The notes below the pieces were generated by a model. The model was not told the DNA's origin. It saw only the letters and a list, made by a program, of their open reading frames with translations, and did no database searches. Source: an uncultured Pelagibacteraceae bacterium (GTDB taxonomy: Bacteria > Pseudomonadota > Alphaproteobacteria > Pelagibacterales > Pelagibacteraceae). From it: DNA of 64,000 nucleotides. The stretch is from positions 62,001 to 126,000 of the forward strand of contig CABZEY010000001.1 in assembly GCA_902524955.1 (NCBI GenBank). Reading direction: 5' to 3'. Of the stretch, positions 56,483 to 64,000 are shown piece after piece; position 1 is the first letter of the stretch; each line of letters starts with the position of its first letter. Position numbers and translations under genes: made by a program.

Positions 56483-57583
56483 TTACTTAAGTTTATCTAT
56501 AATTGCTGAACCCATTTCGCTAGTAGATACTTTACGTTTACCTATTTCCATAATATCGGGAGTTCGTAAACCATCTTTTAGAACGGACTTTACTGCCTTA
56601 TCTATTTCATCAGCATAAGTATCCAGGTCCAAAGAATATTTCAAAGCCATAGCAAAACTTAAAATCATTGCCAATGGATTTGCTATACCCTGACCGGCTA
56701 TATCAGGTGCTGATCCATGACAAGGTTCATACATTGATCTTATTCTTCCGTTTTTGTCTTTTTCGCTCAAAGATGCTGACGGTAACATACCTAAAGAGCC
56801 AGTTAACATTGCAGCCTCGTCAGAAAGCATATCCCCAAATAAATTATCAGTTACAATCACATCAAACTGTTTTGGGTTTCTTACTAATTGCATAGCACAG
56901 TTATCTGCAAGCATATGACTTAATTCAATATCTTTGTACTCCTCGTTTTCGTCATAAAACTTTTGTACTTCTTCTTTCCATAACATACCTGCTTCCATCA
57001 CATTAGATTTTTCAGCAGATGTTACTTTTTTATTTCTTTTTTTCGCTAGATCAAAAGCAACCTTAGTAACACGCACAATTTCTTTAGATGTATAAACATG
57101 TGTGTTAACTCCTTTGCGTTCTCCCTTCGCAATAGGCTCAATGCCACGAGGTTCACCAAAATAAATACCTCCTGTAAGCTCTCTTACAATCATGATATCT
57201 AAATCTGAAACGATTTCTGGTTTTAAGCTAGATGCACTTACTAATTCAGAAAAACATATTGCTGGTCTTAAATTAGCAAATAACCTTAACTCTTTCCTTA
57301 ATCTTAATAATGCTCTCTCAGGTCTTTTTGAAAATTCTAATTGATCATATCTTGGCCCACCAACCGCACCTAATAAAACTGCATCGCTATCCATGGCTTT
57401 GTATAGAACGTCATCTGTTAAAGGTGTTTTGGTTTGATCATAAGACACACCACCTGCAAGCTCTTCTGTTATTTGAAGATCTAATTTTTTATTTGTATTT
57501 AACCAATTAATAATTTTTTTAACCTCAGACATAATCTCTGGGCCAATTCCATCACCGGCGAGTAACAATAAATTTTTAGGCAC
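56483..57583 (-). CDS. leuB: 3-isopropylmalate dehydrogenase
   Basis: [54 protein letters not shown]. Confidence 0.96.
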   Translation of the reverse strand: MPKNLLLLAGDGIGPEIMSEVKKIINWLNTNKKLDLQITEELAGGVSYDQTKTPLTDDVLYKAMDSDAVLLGAVGGPRYDQLEFSKRPERALLRLRKELRLFANLRPAICFSELVSASSLKPEIVSDLDIMIVRELTGGIYFGEPRGIEPIAKGERKGVNTHVYTSKEIVRVTKVAFDLAKKRNKKVTSAEKSNVMEAGMLWKEEVQKFYDENEEYKDIELSHMLADNCAMQLVRNPKQFDVIVTDNLFGDMLSDEAAMLTGSLGMLPSASLSEKDKNGRIRSMYEPCHGSAPDIAGQGIANPLAMILSFAMALKYSLDLDTYADEIDKAVKSVLKDGLRTPDIMEIGKRKVSTSEMGSAIIDKLK

Positions 57584-58184
57584 TAAATAACCAAGGAGTC
57601 TCTTTTTTTTTCTTAATTAAATAAGTTTCGACATCTTTTGTTTTTTTTAGACTTAATGCGATATCATCATATCCATTAACTAGACATTCTTTTCTAAATG
57701 GCTCAATATCAAAACTTAACGGCGTATTATCTCCTTTATCAATTTTTTGATCTTCAAGATTTACTGTTATCTCTTTTTTATTTTTTGCAATTTCTGCTAA
57801 TTCTTTAATATTATCCTCTTTCAAAACTATTGGTAATATTCCATTTTTAAAACAATTATTATAAAAAATATCGGCAAACGATGGGGCAATTACAACTCTA
57901 ATACCAAAGTCGAGTAATGACCATGGAGCGTGTTCTCTAGAAGATCCACATCCAAAGTTTTTTTCTCCAATTAAAATTTTTGATTTGTTATAGGGTTCTT
58001 GGTTTAGAACAAACTCTTTTAAAGGTTTTCCATCTTCATCATATCTTAATTCGAAAAATAAACTTTTACCAAGACCGGTTCTTTTGATAGTTTTTAAAAA
58101 CTGTTTAGGTATCATCATATCTGTATCAACGTTCACAATTGAAAGATAAGCTGGAACACTAGTAACTTTGCTAAACTTATCCAT
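57576..58184 (-). CDS. leuD: 3-isopropylmalate dehydratase small subunit
   Basis: [41 protein letters not shown]. Confidence 0.96.
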   Translation of the reverse strand: MDKFSKVTSVPAYLSIVNVDTDMMIPKQFLKTIKRTGLGKSLFFELRYDEDGKPLKEFVLNQEPYNKSKILIGEKNFGCGSSREHAPWSLLDFGIRVVIAPSFADIFYNNCFKNGILPIVLKEDNIKELAEIAKNKKEITVNLEDQKIDKGDNTPLSFDIEPFRKECLVNGYDDIALSLKKTKDVETYLIKKKKETPWLFSA

Positions 58185-59583
58185 TGTAAAACTTTCTTAC
58201 ATCAGTAAGTTTGCCTTCAATCGCTGCAGCTGCTGCCATCGCTGGACTGCACAAATGAGTTCTTCCGCCTCTACCTTGTCTACCTTCGAAGTTTCTATTT
58301 GATGTTGATGCGCATCTCTCTTGGGGTTTCAACTGGTCAGGATTCATGCCCAAACACATTGAACAACCTGCATTTCTCCATTCTAATCCAAATTCGGTAA
58401 ATATTTTGTCCAGCCCTTCTTCTTCAGCTTGTTTTTTGACTAATCCAGATCCAGGTACAACATAACCGGAAACATTTTTAGCAATTTTTTTACCCTTAAG
58501 AATTTCAGCTGCTGCTCGTAGATCCTGTATTCTTCCATTTGTACACGAACCAATAAAAACTTTATCGATAGTAATCTCTTCTAATTTGGTTTCTGGTTTC
58601 AAGCCCATATAATCTAATGATCTTTCAACCGCTTTTCTCTTATCAGGATCACTAAAACTTTCAGGGCCAGGTATAGCTGAATTAATGGGTAAAACGTCTT
58701 CAGGACTTGTTCCCCAAGTAACAGTTGGAACAATTTCCTCTCCTTTTAAAATTACAACTTCATCGTATTTTGCATCTTCATCAGATTTTAAAGATAACCA
58801 ATATTTTTTTGCTTTTTCCCAATCTTCCCCTTTAGGAGAAAGAGGCCTGTTTTTTAAAAACTCTACAGTTTTTTCATCTGGCTCCATTATCCCTGCTCTT
58901 GCTCCGGCTTCGATCGACATATTACAAACTGTCATTCTCTCTTCCATCGACAAATTTTTAATAGCTTCACCAGTATATTCTATAACAAAACCTGTACCAC
59001 CAGCTGTACCAATTTTTCCAATAATACTTAAAATAATATCTTTTGCAGTAACTCCAATGGGAAGTTTTCCTTGTACTTCAATTTTCATATTTTTGGATTT
59101 TCTTTGAATTAAAGTTTGAGTAGCTAGAACATGTTCAACTTCCGATGTGCCAATTCCAAAAGCTAAAGCACCAAAAGCTCCGTGAGTGGCAGTATGGCTG
59201 TCTCCACACACAATCGTCATACCTGGTTGTGTTAAGCCTTGCTCCGGTCCTATCACATGAACAATACCTTGTCGTACATCATTCAGTCCAAAAAATTCTA
59301 TGCCAAATTCTTTGCAATTCTTATCTATTGTTTCATATTGAATTCTCGAGTCCTCATTTTCTATAGGTTTGCTTCTATCTGTTGTTGGTACATTATGATC
59401 TGCAACAGCCAAAGTATACTCTGGGTGCTTTACCTTTCTATTATTCATTCTAAGTCCCTCAAATGCTTGCGGACTTGTCACTTCGTGAACTAAATGTCTA
59501 TCAATATACAGTAAACATGTTCCATCTTCTTGTTCAGAGACCAAATGGTCATCAAACAATTTATCGTATAATGTTTTTCCCAT
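58177..59583 (-). CDS. leuC: 3-isopropylmalate dehydratase large subunit
   Basis: [66 protein letters not shown]. Confidence 0.97.
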   Translation of the reverse strand: MGKTLYDKLFDDHLVSEQEDGTCLLYIDRHLVHEVTSPQAFEGLRMNNRKVKHPEYTLAVADHNVPTTDRSKPIENEDSRIQYETIDKNCKEFGIEFFGLNDVRQGIVHVIGPEQGLTQPGMTIVCGDSHTATHGAFGALAFGIGTSEVEHVLATQTLIQRKSKNMKIEVQGKLPIGVTAKDIILSIIGKIGTAGGTGFVIEYTGEAIKNLSMEERMTVCNMSIEAGARAGIMEPDEKTVEFLKNRPLSPKGEDWEKAKKYWLSLKSDEDAKYDEVVILKGEEIVPTVTWGTSPEDVLPINSAIPGPESFSDPDKRKAVERSLDYMGLKPETKLEEITIDKVFIGSCTNGRIQDLRAAAEILKGKKIAKNVSGYVVPGSGLVKKQAEEEGLDKIFTEFGLEWRNAGCSMCLGMNPDQLKPQERCASTSNRNFEGRQGRGGRTHLCSPAMAAAAAIEGKLTDVRKFYNG

Positions 59584-59590
59584 TATTAAA

Positions 59591-60100
59591 TTATTTTTGT
59601 TTTAATTTTGTATCTTGTATTTTTTCTTTTGGAGTTTCAACTTTTAAATCCGCCTTAGGCTCCTCATTTACATTGTCTAAAGACTCAGCTTGGGCGCTAT
59701 CTTGTTCTCTTACCTCAGGAGTTAAATCTACACCCAGCTTTTTTTTAATTTTTTCATTTATTCTTGCAGATTTACCACTTCTATCTCTCAAGTAATAAAG
59801 TTTCGCACGTCTTACTTTACCTGATCGTATTAATTCTATTGAGTCTAAGTTTGGACTATATAATTGAAAAACTCTTTCCACACCTTCGCCAAAAGATACT
59901 TTTCTAACTGTAAACGAGGAGTTAATTCCGCCCTTTTTTTTAGCAATACAAACACCTTCAAAAGCTTGAACCCTTTGTCTTTTCCCTTCAACTATTCTCA
60001 CATTAACTTTAACTGTATCTCCTGGGTAAAATTCGGTGATTTTTTTACCAGCTAAAATTTTTTCAAGATGTTTTTTTTCAATATCTTCAATTCTATTCAT
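59591..60100 (-). CDS. rplS: 50S ribosomal protein L19 with C-terminal extension
   Basis: [54 protein letters not shown]. Confidence 0.95.
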   Translation of the reverse strand: MNRIEDIEKKHLEKILAGKKITEFYPGDTVKVNVRIVEGKRQRVQAFEGVCIAKKKGGINSSFTVRKVSFGEGVERVFQLYSPNLDSIELIRSGKVRRAKLYYLRDRSGKSARINEKIKKKLGVDLTPEVREQDSAQAESLDNVNEEPKADLKVETPKEKIQDTKLKQK

Positions 60101-60101
60101 A

Positions 60102-60800
60102 CTAATTCTTCTTGTCTTTACTTTTGGTATACCTTGACCATAAATCTGGTCTAAGGTTGCGTGTTATACTCTGTGATTGATTTAAACGCCAGTCTTTTAT
60201 TTCAGCGTGATTTCCTGATAATAGTACACTCGGTACCTCTAAATTATTCCAAACTCTAGGCTGAGTATATTGAGGATACTCAAGTAAATTATCAGTGAAA
60301 CTCTCATCCTTTATTGAATTCTCATTACCCAAAACTCCAGGTATTAATCTCAAAACTGCATCCAAAATAATAATTGCTGCACTTTCACCACCTGAAAGTA
60401 TAAAATCTCCAATAGAAATTTCTTCAATTTTTTTATAGTCTAATACCCTCTGATCTACACCTTCAAAATGACCACAAAGTAAATTGATACCATTTAAATT
60501 TGAAATTTGATTTGCTAAATCTTGATTAAATAACTTTCCTCTAGGTGATAAATAATAAGTCTTAAAACTATTAGAATTTTTATCTAAACACCTATTAATT
60601 ACATCCGCTTTCATGACCATACCACTACCTCCCCCAAAAGGTTTGTCATCAACTGTTAAATGCTTATCAGAAGCATAATCTCTTATATTTTTTACGTTAA
60701 GTTCCCAAATATTCTTATTTGATGCTCTCTCATAAATACCTTGGCCAAGAACACCGGGGAAAACATCGGGATATAACGTAAATATATTTGCAGAAAACAT
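60102..60800 (-). CDS. trmD: tRNA (guanine37-N1)-methyltransferase
   Basis: [55 protein letters not shown]. Confidence 0.96.
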   Translation of the reverse strand: MFSANIFTLYPDVFPGVLGQGIYERASNKNIWELNVKNIRDYASDKHLTVDDKPFGGGSGMVMKADVINRCLDKNSNSFKTYYLSPRGKLFNQDLANQISNLNGINLLCGHFEGVDQRVLDYKKIEEISIGDFILSGGESAAIIILDAVLRLIPGVLGNENSIKDESFTDNLLEYPQYTQPRVWNNLEVPSVLLSGNHAEIKDWRLNQSQSITRNLRPDLWSRYTKSKDKKN

Positions 60801-60803
60801 TAT

Positions 60804-61265
60804 TTATTTTTTCTCCTCTTTTTTCTCTTCTGCTTTTGGAGCCTCAGCTTTTTTCTCTTCTGCTTTTGGAGCCTCAGCTTTTTTCTCTTCTGCTTTTGGA
60901 GCCTCTTCTGTCTTAGGTGCCTCAGCTGCTTTTTTTGCTTCAGCTGCTGCAGCTATTCTCTCTTGGGCTTTCTTTTTTGGTTTTGCTTTATTGGGATTGT
61001 TCCTTTGCGCTGGTTTAGGTATGACATTAGCTTCCCCTAAAAATCTTGCTATACGATCAGATGGTCTTGCGCCTTTCTCAATCCAATATTTAATACGTTC
61101 AATATCTAAACTTAATCTTTCTTTTTTATCTTTTGGTAATAGAGGATTAAAAAATCCAACTTTTTCAATAAACCTTCCATCACGTGGTTTTCTAGAGTCT
61201 GCAATAACAATTTTATATATTGGTCTTTTTTTTGCTCCTCCTCTAGACATTCTAATTTTTAACAT
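60804..61265 (-). CDS. rpsP: 30S ribosomal protein S16 with long Ala/Lys/Glu C-terminal tail
   Basis: [42 protein letters not shown]; tail [32 protein letters not shown]. Confidence 0.95.
   Translation of the reverse strand: MLKIRMSRGGAKKRPIYKIVIADSRKPRDGRFIEKVGFFNPLLPKDKKERLSLDIERIKYWIEKGARPSDRIARFLGEANVIPKPAQRNNPNKAKPKKKAQERIAAAAEAKKAAEAPKTEEAPKAEEKKAEAPKAEEKKAEAPKAEEKKEEKK
60819..60900. repeat. 30-bp in-frame tandem repeat inside rpsP tail (~2.7 copies)
   Basis: GCCTCAGCTTTTTTCTCTTCTGCTTTTGGA exact at 60841-60870 and 60871-60900, partial unit at 60819-60840. Confidence 0.9.
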
Positions 61266-61282
61266 TTTGTTCCTTTCGTTTT

Positions 61283-62644
61283 TTATTTTAAGTTATTTAA
61301 AAGCTCTGGAGGGATCCCATCCAAACCTTGTAATGCTCCTCTGCCACCTTTAGACATTTTTTTCATAACATTTGTCATCATTTTATGTTGCTTGAGAAGT
61401 TTGTTTACCATTGAAATGTCTGTACCAGATCCATTTGCAATTCTTTTTTTTCTTGAGCCTCCAATAATTTTTGGATTATCTCTCTCATTTGGTGTCATTG
61501 CTAATATGATAGCTTCTTGTTTATTTAATAAACCTTCATCTAGATTGGACTCATCTATTTGTTTCTTCATTTTTGATACTCCTGGCATCATACTTAGGAC
61601 TCCACTCATCCCACCAACTTTTTTCATTTGTCTTATTTGCTGAAGATACGCATCGAAAGTAAAAGAACCTTTTTTTAAATCTTCTTCAATTTTGTTAATT
61701 TTTTCTTGTTCTAAATCTTCTGCAACTTTTTCAACTAGTGAAACAACATCGCCCATTCCAAGAATTCTGTTAGCTATTCGATCAGGATGAAATGCCTCTA
61801 ACTGATCTATTTTTTCACCATTAGCTAAAAATTTGATCGGACAACCTGTTACAGCTTTCATACTTAATGCTGCACCCCCTTTTCCGTCCCCGTCAATTCT
61901 AGTTAAAATAATTGACGATAAGTCAATTGTATTTTTAAATTCTTTTGCAATATTTACTGCATCTTGCCCTGTTAAAGAGTCTGCAACGAGTATTATTTCA
62001 TGTGGCTGTAATTCATTTTCTAATTGTTTCAACTCCATCATCATTTGTTGATCAATTTGATTTCTTCCTGCAGTATCAAAAATTACAACGTCTTCGCCAC
62101 TTAAAGAAACTGCATTTAACGCTCTTTTAGATATTTCAAGTGGTAACTGACCTTCTATAATTGGTAGTGTCTTAATTTGATTATCATTTCCTAAAATTTC
62201 TAATTGTTTTTGAGCAGCTGGACGATAAATATCCAAACTTGTCATCAAAACTTTTTTTGACAATTTTTTTTGAAGATAATAGCCAAGCTTTGCTGTGGTT
62301 GTAGTTTTACCAGAGCCCTGTAATCCAACTACTAAAATTTTTACAGGTGGAACGTTACTTAAATTTAAATCAGATTTCTTGCTACCCAAGACTTTAATTA
62401 ATTCATCGTTAACTATTTTGATAATCATTTGTCCAGGGGTGACAGATTTTAAAACTTCTTGACCAATTATTTTTGGCCTTACATCTTCAATAAATTTTTT
62501 TGTTACAGAGAGAGCAACATCAGACTCTAATAGAGCTTGTCTAATTTTTCTTAAACCTTCATCAGCTTGTTTTTCATCTAGCCTAGTAATCTTATTAAAA
62601 AACGAGAAGGCTGACTCAATTTTATCTGTTAAATTTTCAAACAT
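61283..62644 (-). CDS. ffh: Signal recognition particle protein Ffh
   Basis: [13 protein letters not shown] start (62644); [41 protein letters not shown], Met-rich M domain; the track start 62677 lies upstream in the leader. Confidence 0.96.
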   Translation of the reverse strand: MFENLTDKIESAFSFFNKITRLDEKQADEGLRKIRQALLESDVALSVTKKFIEDVRPKIIGQEVLKSVTPGQMIIKIVNDELIKVLGSKKSDLNLSNVPPVKILVVGLQGSGKTTTTAKLGYYLQKKLSKKVLMTSLDIYRPAAQKQLEILGNDNQIKTLPIIEGQLPLEISKRALNAVSLSGEDVVIFDTAGRNQIDQQMMMELKQLENELQPHEIILVADSLTGQDAVNIAKEFKNTIDLSSIILTRIDGDGKGGAALSMKAVTGCPIKFLANGEKIDQLEAFHPDRIANRILGMGDVVSLVEKVAEDLEQEKINKIEEDLKKGSFTFDAYLQQIRQMKKVGGMSGVLSMMPGVSKMKKQIDESNLDEGLLNKQEAIILAMTPNERDNPKIIGGSRKKRIANGSGTDISMVNKLLKQHKMMTNVMKKMSKGGRGALQGLDGIPPELLNNLK

Positions 62645-62655
62645 ATTTCCTTTTT

Positions 62656-62759
62656 TTACTCCCAGCAGCAATCGCACTAGTGGGCGAAACCTCGCTGACT
62701 AGTGTTGATCTCTCTTATTAAGAGACACCAGAAAAAGACTACCTTTTCCTTGGAAGTAA
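62656..62759 (-). promoter_or_regulatory. Structured 5' leader RNA of ffh (candidate cis-regulatory RNA)
   Basis: Closing stem TTACTTCC/GGGAGTAA (8 bp, one G-U); hairpin CACTAGT-CA-GCGA-GGTT-TCGC-CC-ACTAGTG; hairpin TCTCTT-AAT-AAGAGA; followed by AAGGAAAT-ATG. Confidence 0.75.
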
Positions 62760-62817
62760 GAAGAAACTACATAGATATGTTTATAAAGTCAAGAAAAGGG
62801 TCTAAAACGAAATAATT

Positions 62818-63636
62818 ATGAATTTTAAAGCATTAAAAATGGACGGGTTAGGAAATGATTTTTTGATCATTGATAACCGAGATCAAAAAATATATCTAAA
62901 TCAAGATCAAATTTTAAAGCTATCAGATAAAAAAAATAACATCGGATTTGACCAATTAATTTACATTGAAAATTCAAATGATGCTGATGCTGAACTTAAA
63001 TATTTTAATTCAGATGGAAGAAGGGCTGATGCATGTGGAAACGGTAATCGATGTGTTGCAGACATTCTAATTAAGGAAAAGAAAAAAGATAGAGTGATAT
63101 TTAAGGTTGGCAAATTCTTACATTATGGAAAGATTAATCAGGATAATCTGGTAAGCATTTTAATGCCCAAACCTACAAATAAACTGTCCGACATACCAGT
63201 GAGTGATGAGGTAAAAGATAATCCTTTAAAACTTAAAGTTAAAGAAAATTTATTTGAGGGACATTTATTAAATGTTGGAAACCCACATATTGTTTTTTTT
63301 AAAAAGATTTCAGATAATGATTTAACGCAGATTGGACCAATTATAGAAAATCATAAATATTTTCCAGATAGAGTAAATGTTACTTTTGCGGATATCCAAG
63401 ATAAAAAAAATATTAAAGTGAATGTTTGGGAAAGAGGCGCAGGTAATACATTGGCTTGTGGAACAGCTGCATGTGCTACTGCATTTATAGCATCGCAAAC
63501 TGGGAAAGTTGAAAATCCAGTGAACATTCATTTTAAAAGAGGATATTTAATAATAGAAATACAATCTGATAAAAATATATTGATGACAGGGCCTGTTTCA
63601 AAACCAAAAAAGATAGAAGTAAATTTAGATGACTAA
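62818..63636 (+). CDS. dapF: Diaminopimelate epimerase
   Basis: KMDGLGNDFLIID, YFNSDGRRADACGNGNRCVA, ERGAGNTLACGTAACAT. Confidence 0.96.
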   Translation: MNFKALKMDGLGNDFLIIDNRDQKIYLNQDQILKLSDKKNNIGFDQLIYIENSNDADAELKYFNSDGRRADACGNGNRCVADILIKEKKKDRVIFKVGKFLHYGKINQDNLVSILMPKPTNKLSDIPVSDEVKDNPLKLKVKENLFEGHLLNVGNPHIVFFKKISDNDLTQIGPIIENHKYFPDRVNVTFADIQDKKNIKVNVWERGAGNTLACGTAACATAFIASQTGKVENPVNIHFKRGYLIIEIQSDKNILMTGPVSKPKKIEVNLDD

Positions 63637-64000
63637 CAAAGATATAATTACTTATGGATGCAGACTAAATATCTATGAGTCTGAAGTGATTCAGAAACAC
63701 ATGGACGAAGCTGGATTAAAAAATTATATTTTATTTAACAGTTGCTCTGTAACAAACGAAGCTAAAAAAAAAGTTATAAATGATATTAAAAAAGCTAAAA
63801 AAATTTCTCCTCAAAAGAAAATAATTGTTACGGGTTGTGCTTCTCAAATTGATAGTGAGTTTTTCACTAATATGACAGAGGTTGATCATGTTATCGGCAA
63901 TAAAGAAAAGATGGAATTGAATACATATTTAAGTCTTAAAAACTCACAATTAAAAAATAAAATTTCTGATATAATGCAGTTAAAATCAATAGCCCCACAA
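63629..64000 (+). CDS. mtaB: MtaB-type methylthiotransferase (radical SAM MTTase), N-terminal part
   Basis: MTNKDIITYGCRLNIYESEVIQKH...LFNSCSVTNEA...IVTGCASQI three-Cys MTTase domain; overlaps the dapF stop; truncated by window edge, absent from ORF track. Confidence 0.88.
   Translation, partial: MTNKDIITYGCRLNIYESEVIQKHMDEAGLKNYILFNSCSVTNEAKKKVINDIKKAKKISPQKKIIVTGCASQIDSEFFTNMTEVDHVIGNKEKMELNTYLSLKNSQLKNKISDIMQLKSIAPQ

Noticed and set aside
59145-59795. Several plus-strand ORFs opposite leuC/rplS
   Set aside because: Shadow ORFs antisense to confidently identified genes.
60819-60900. Tandem repeat in rpsP as a possible CRISPR-like array
   Set aside because: Repeats are contiguous, in frame and coding ([10 protein letters not shown] units), with no spacers.

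Overview
AT-rich, gene-dense 64 kb chromosomal window, most consistent with a streamlined marine alphaproteobacterium (Pelagibacterales/SAR11-like; inferred from gene content, gene order and base composition, not verified). It is almost entirely housekeeping DNA: dnaX (partial) with an adjacent SRP RNA gene, pheA-kdsB-cycM, a SUV3-like helicase/TerB/fdxA/carD cluster, argH-lptM-lysA, metXW, rplU-rpmA-obgE-proBA-nadD-rsfS-rlmH-ctpA-rppH, atpHAGDC, priA, a long TCA-cycle block (lpdA-sucB-sucA-sucD-sucC-mdh, sdhBADC), leuCDB, ffh-rpsP-trmD-rplS, dapF and mtaB (partial). I found no mobile element, CRISPR array, prophage or defence island. The best material for a second look is small or non-coding: (i) a well-formed ~104-nt structured leader upstream of ffh; (ii) a SAM-II-type riboswitch before metX, with an extra perfect hairpin between its SD-like end and the start codon; (iii) an unlisted 31-aa Lys/Ala/Arg-only protein gene with a strong SD, a palindromic leader and direct repeats, convergent with a CarD that carries a long Lys-rich N-terminal tail; (iv) a tRNA-Leu whose CCA end lies 4 nt from the next start codon; (v) divergent genes whose ATGs are 1 nt apart. 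No clearly new multi-gene system was identified.
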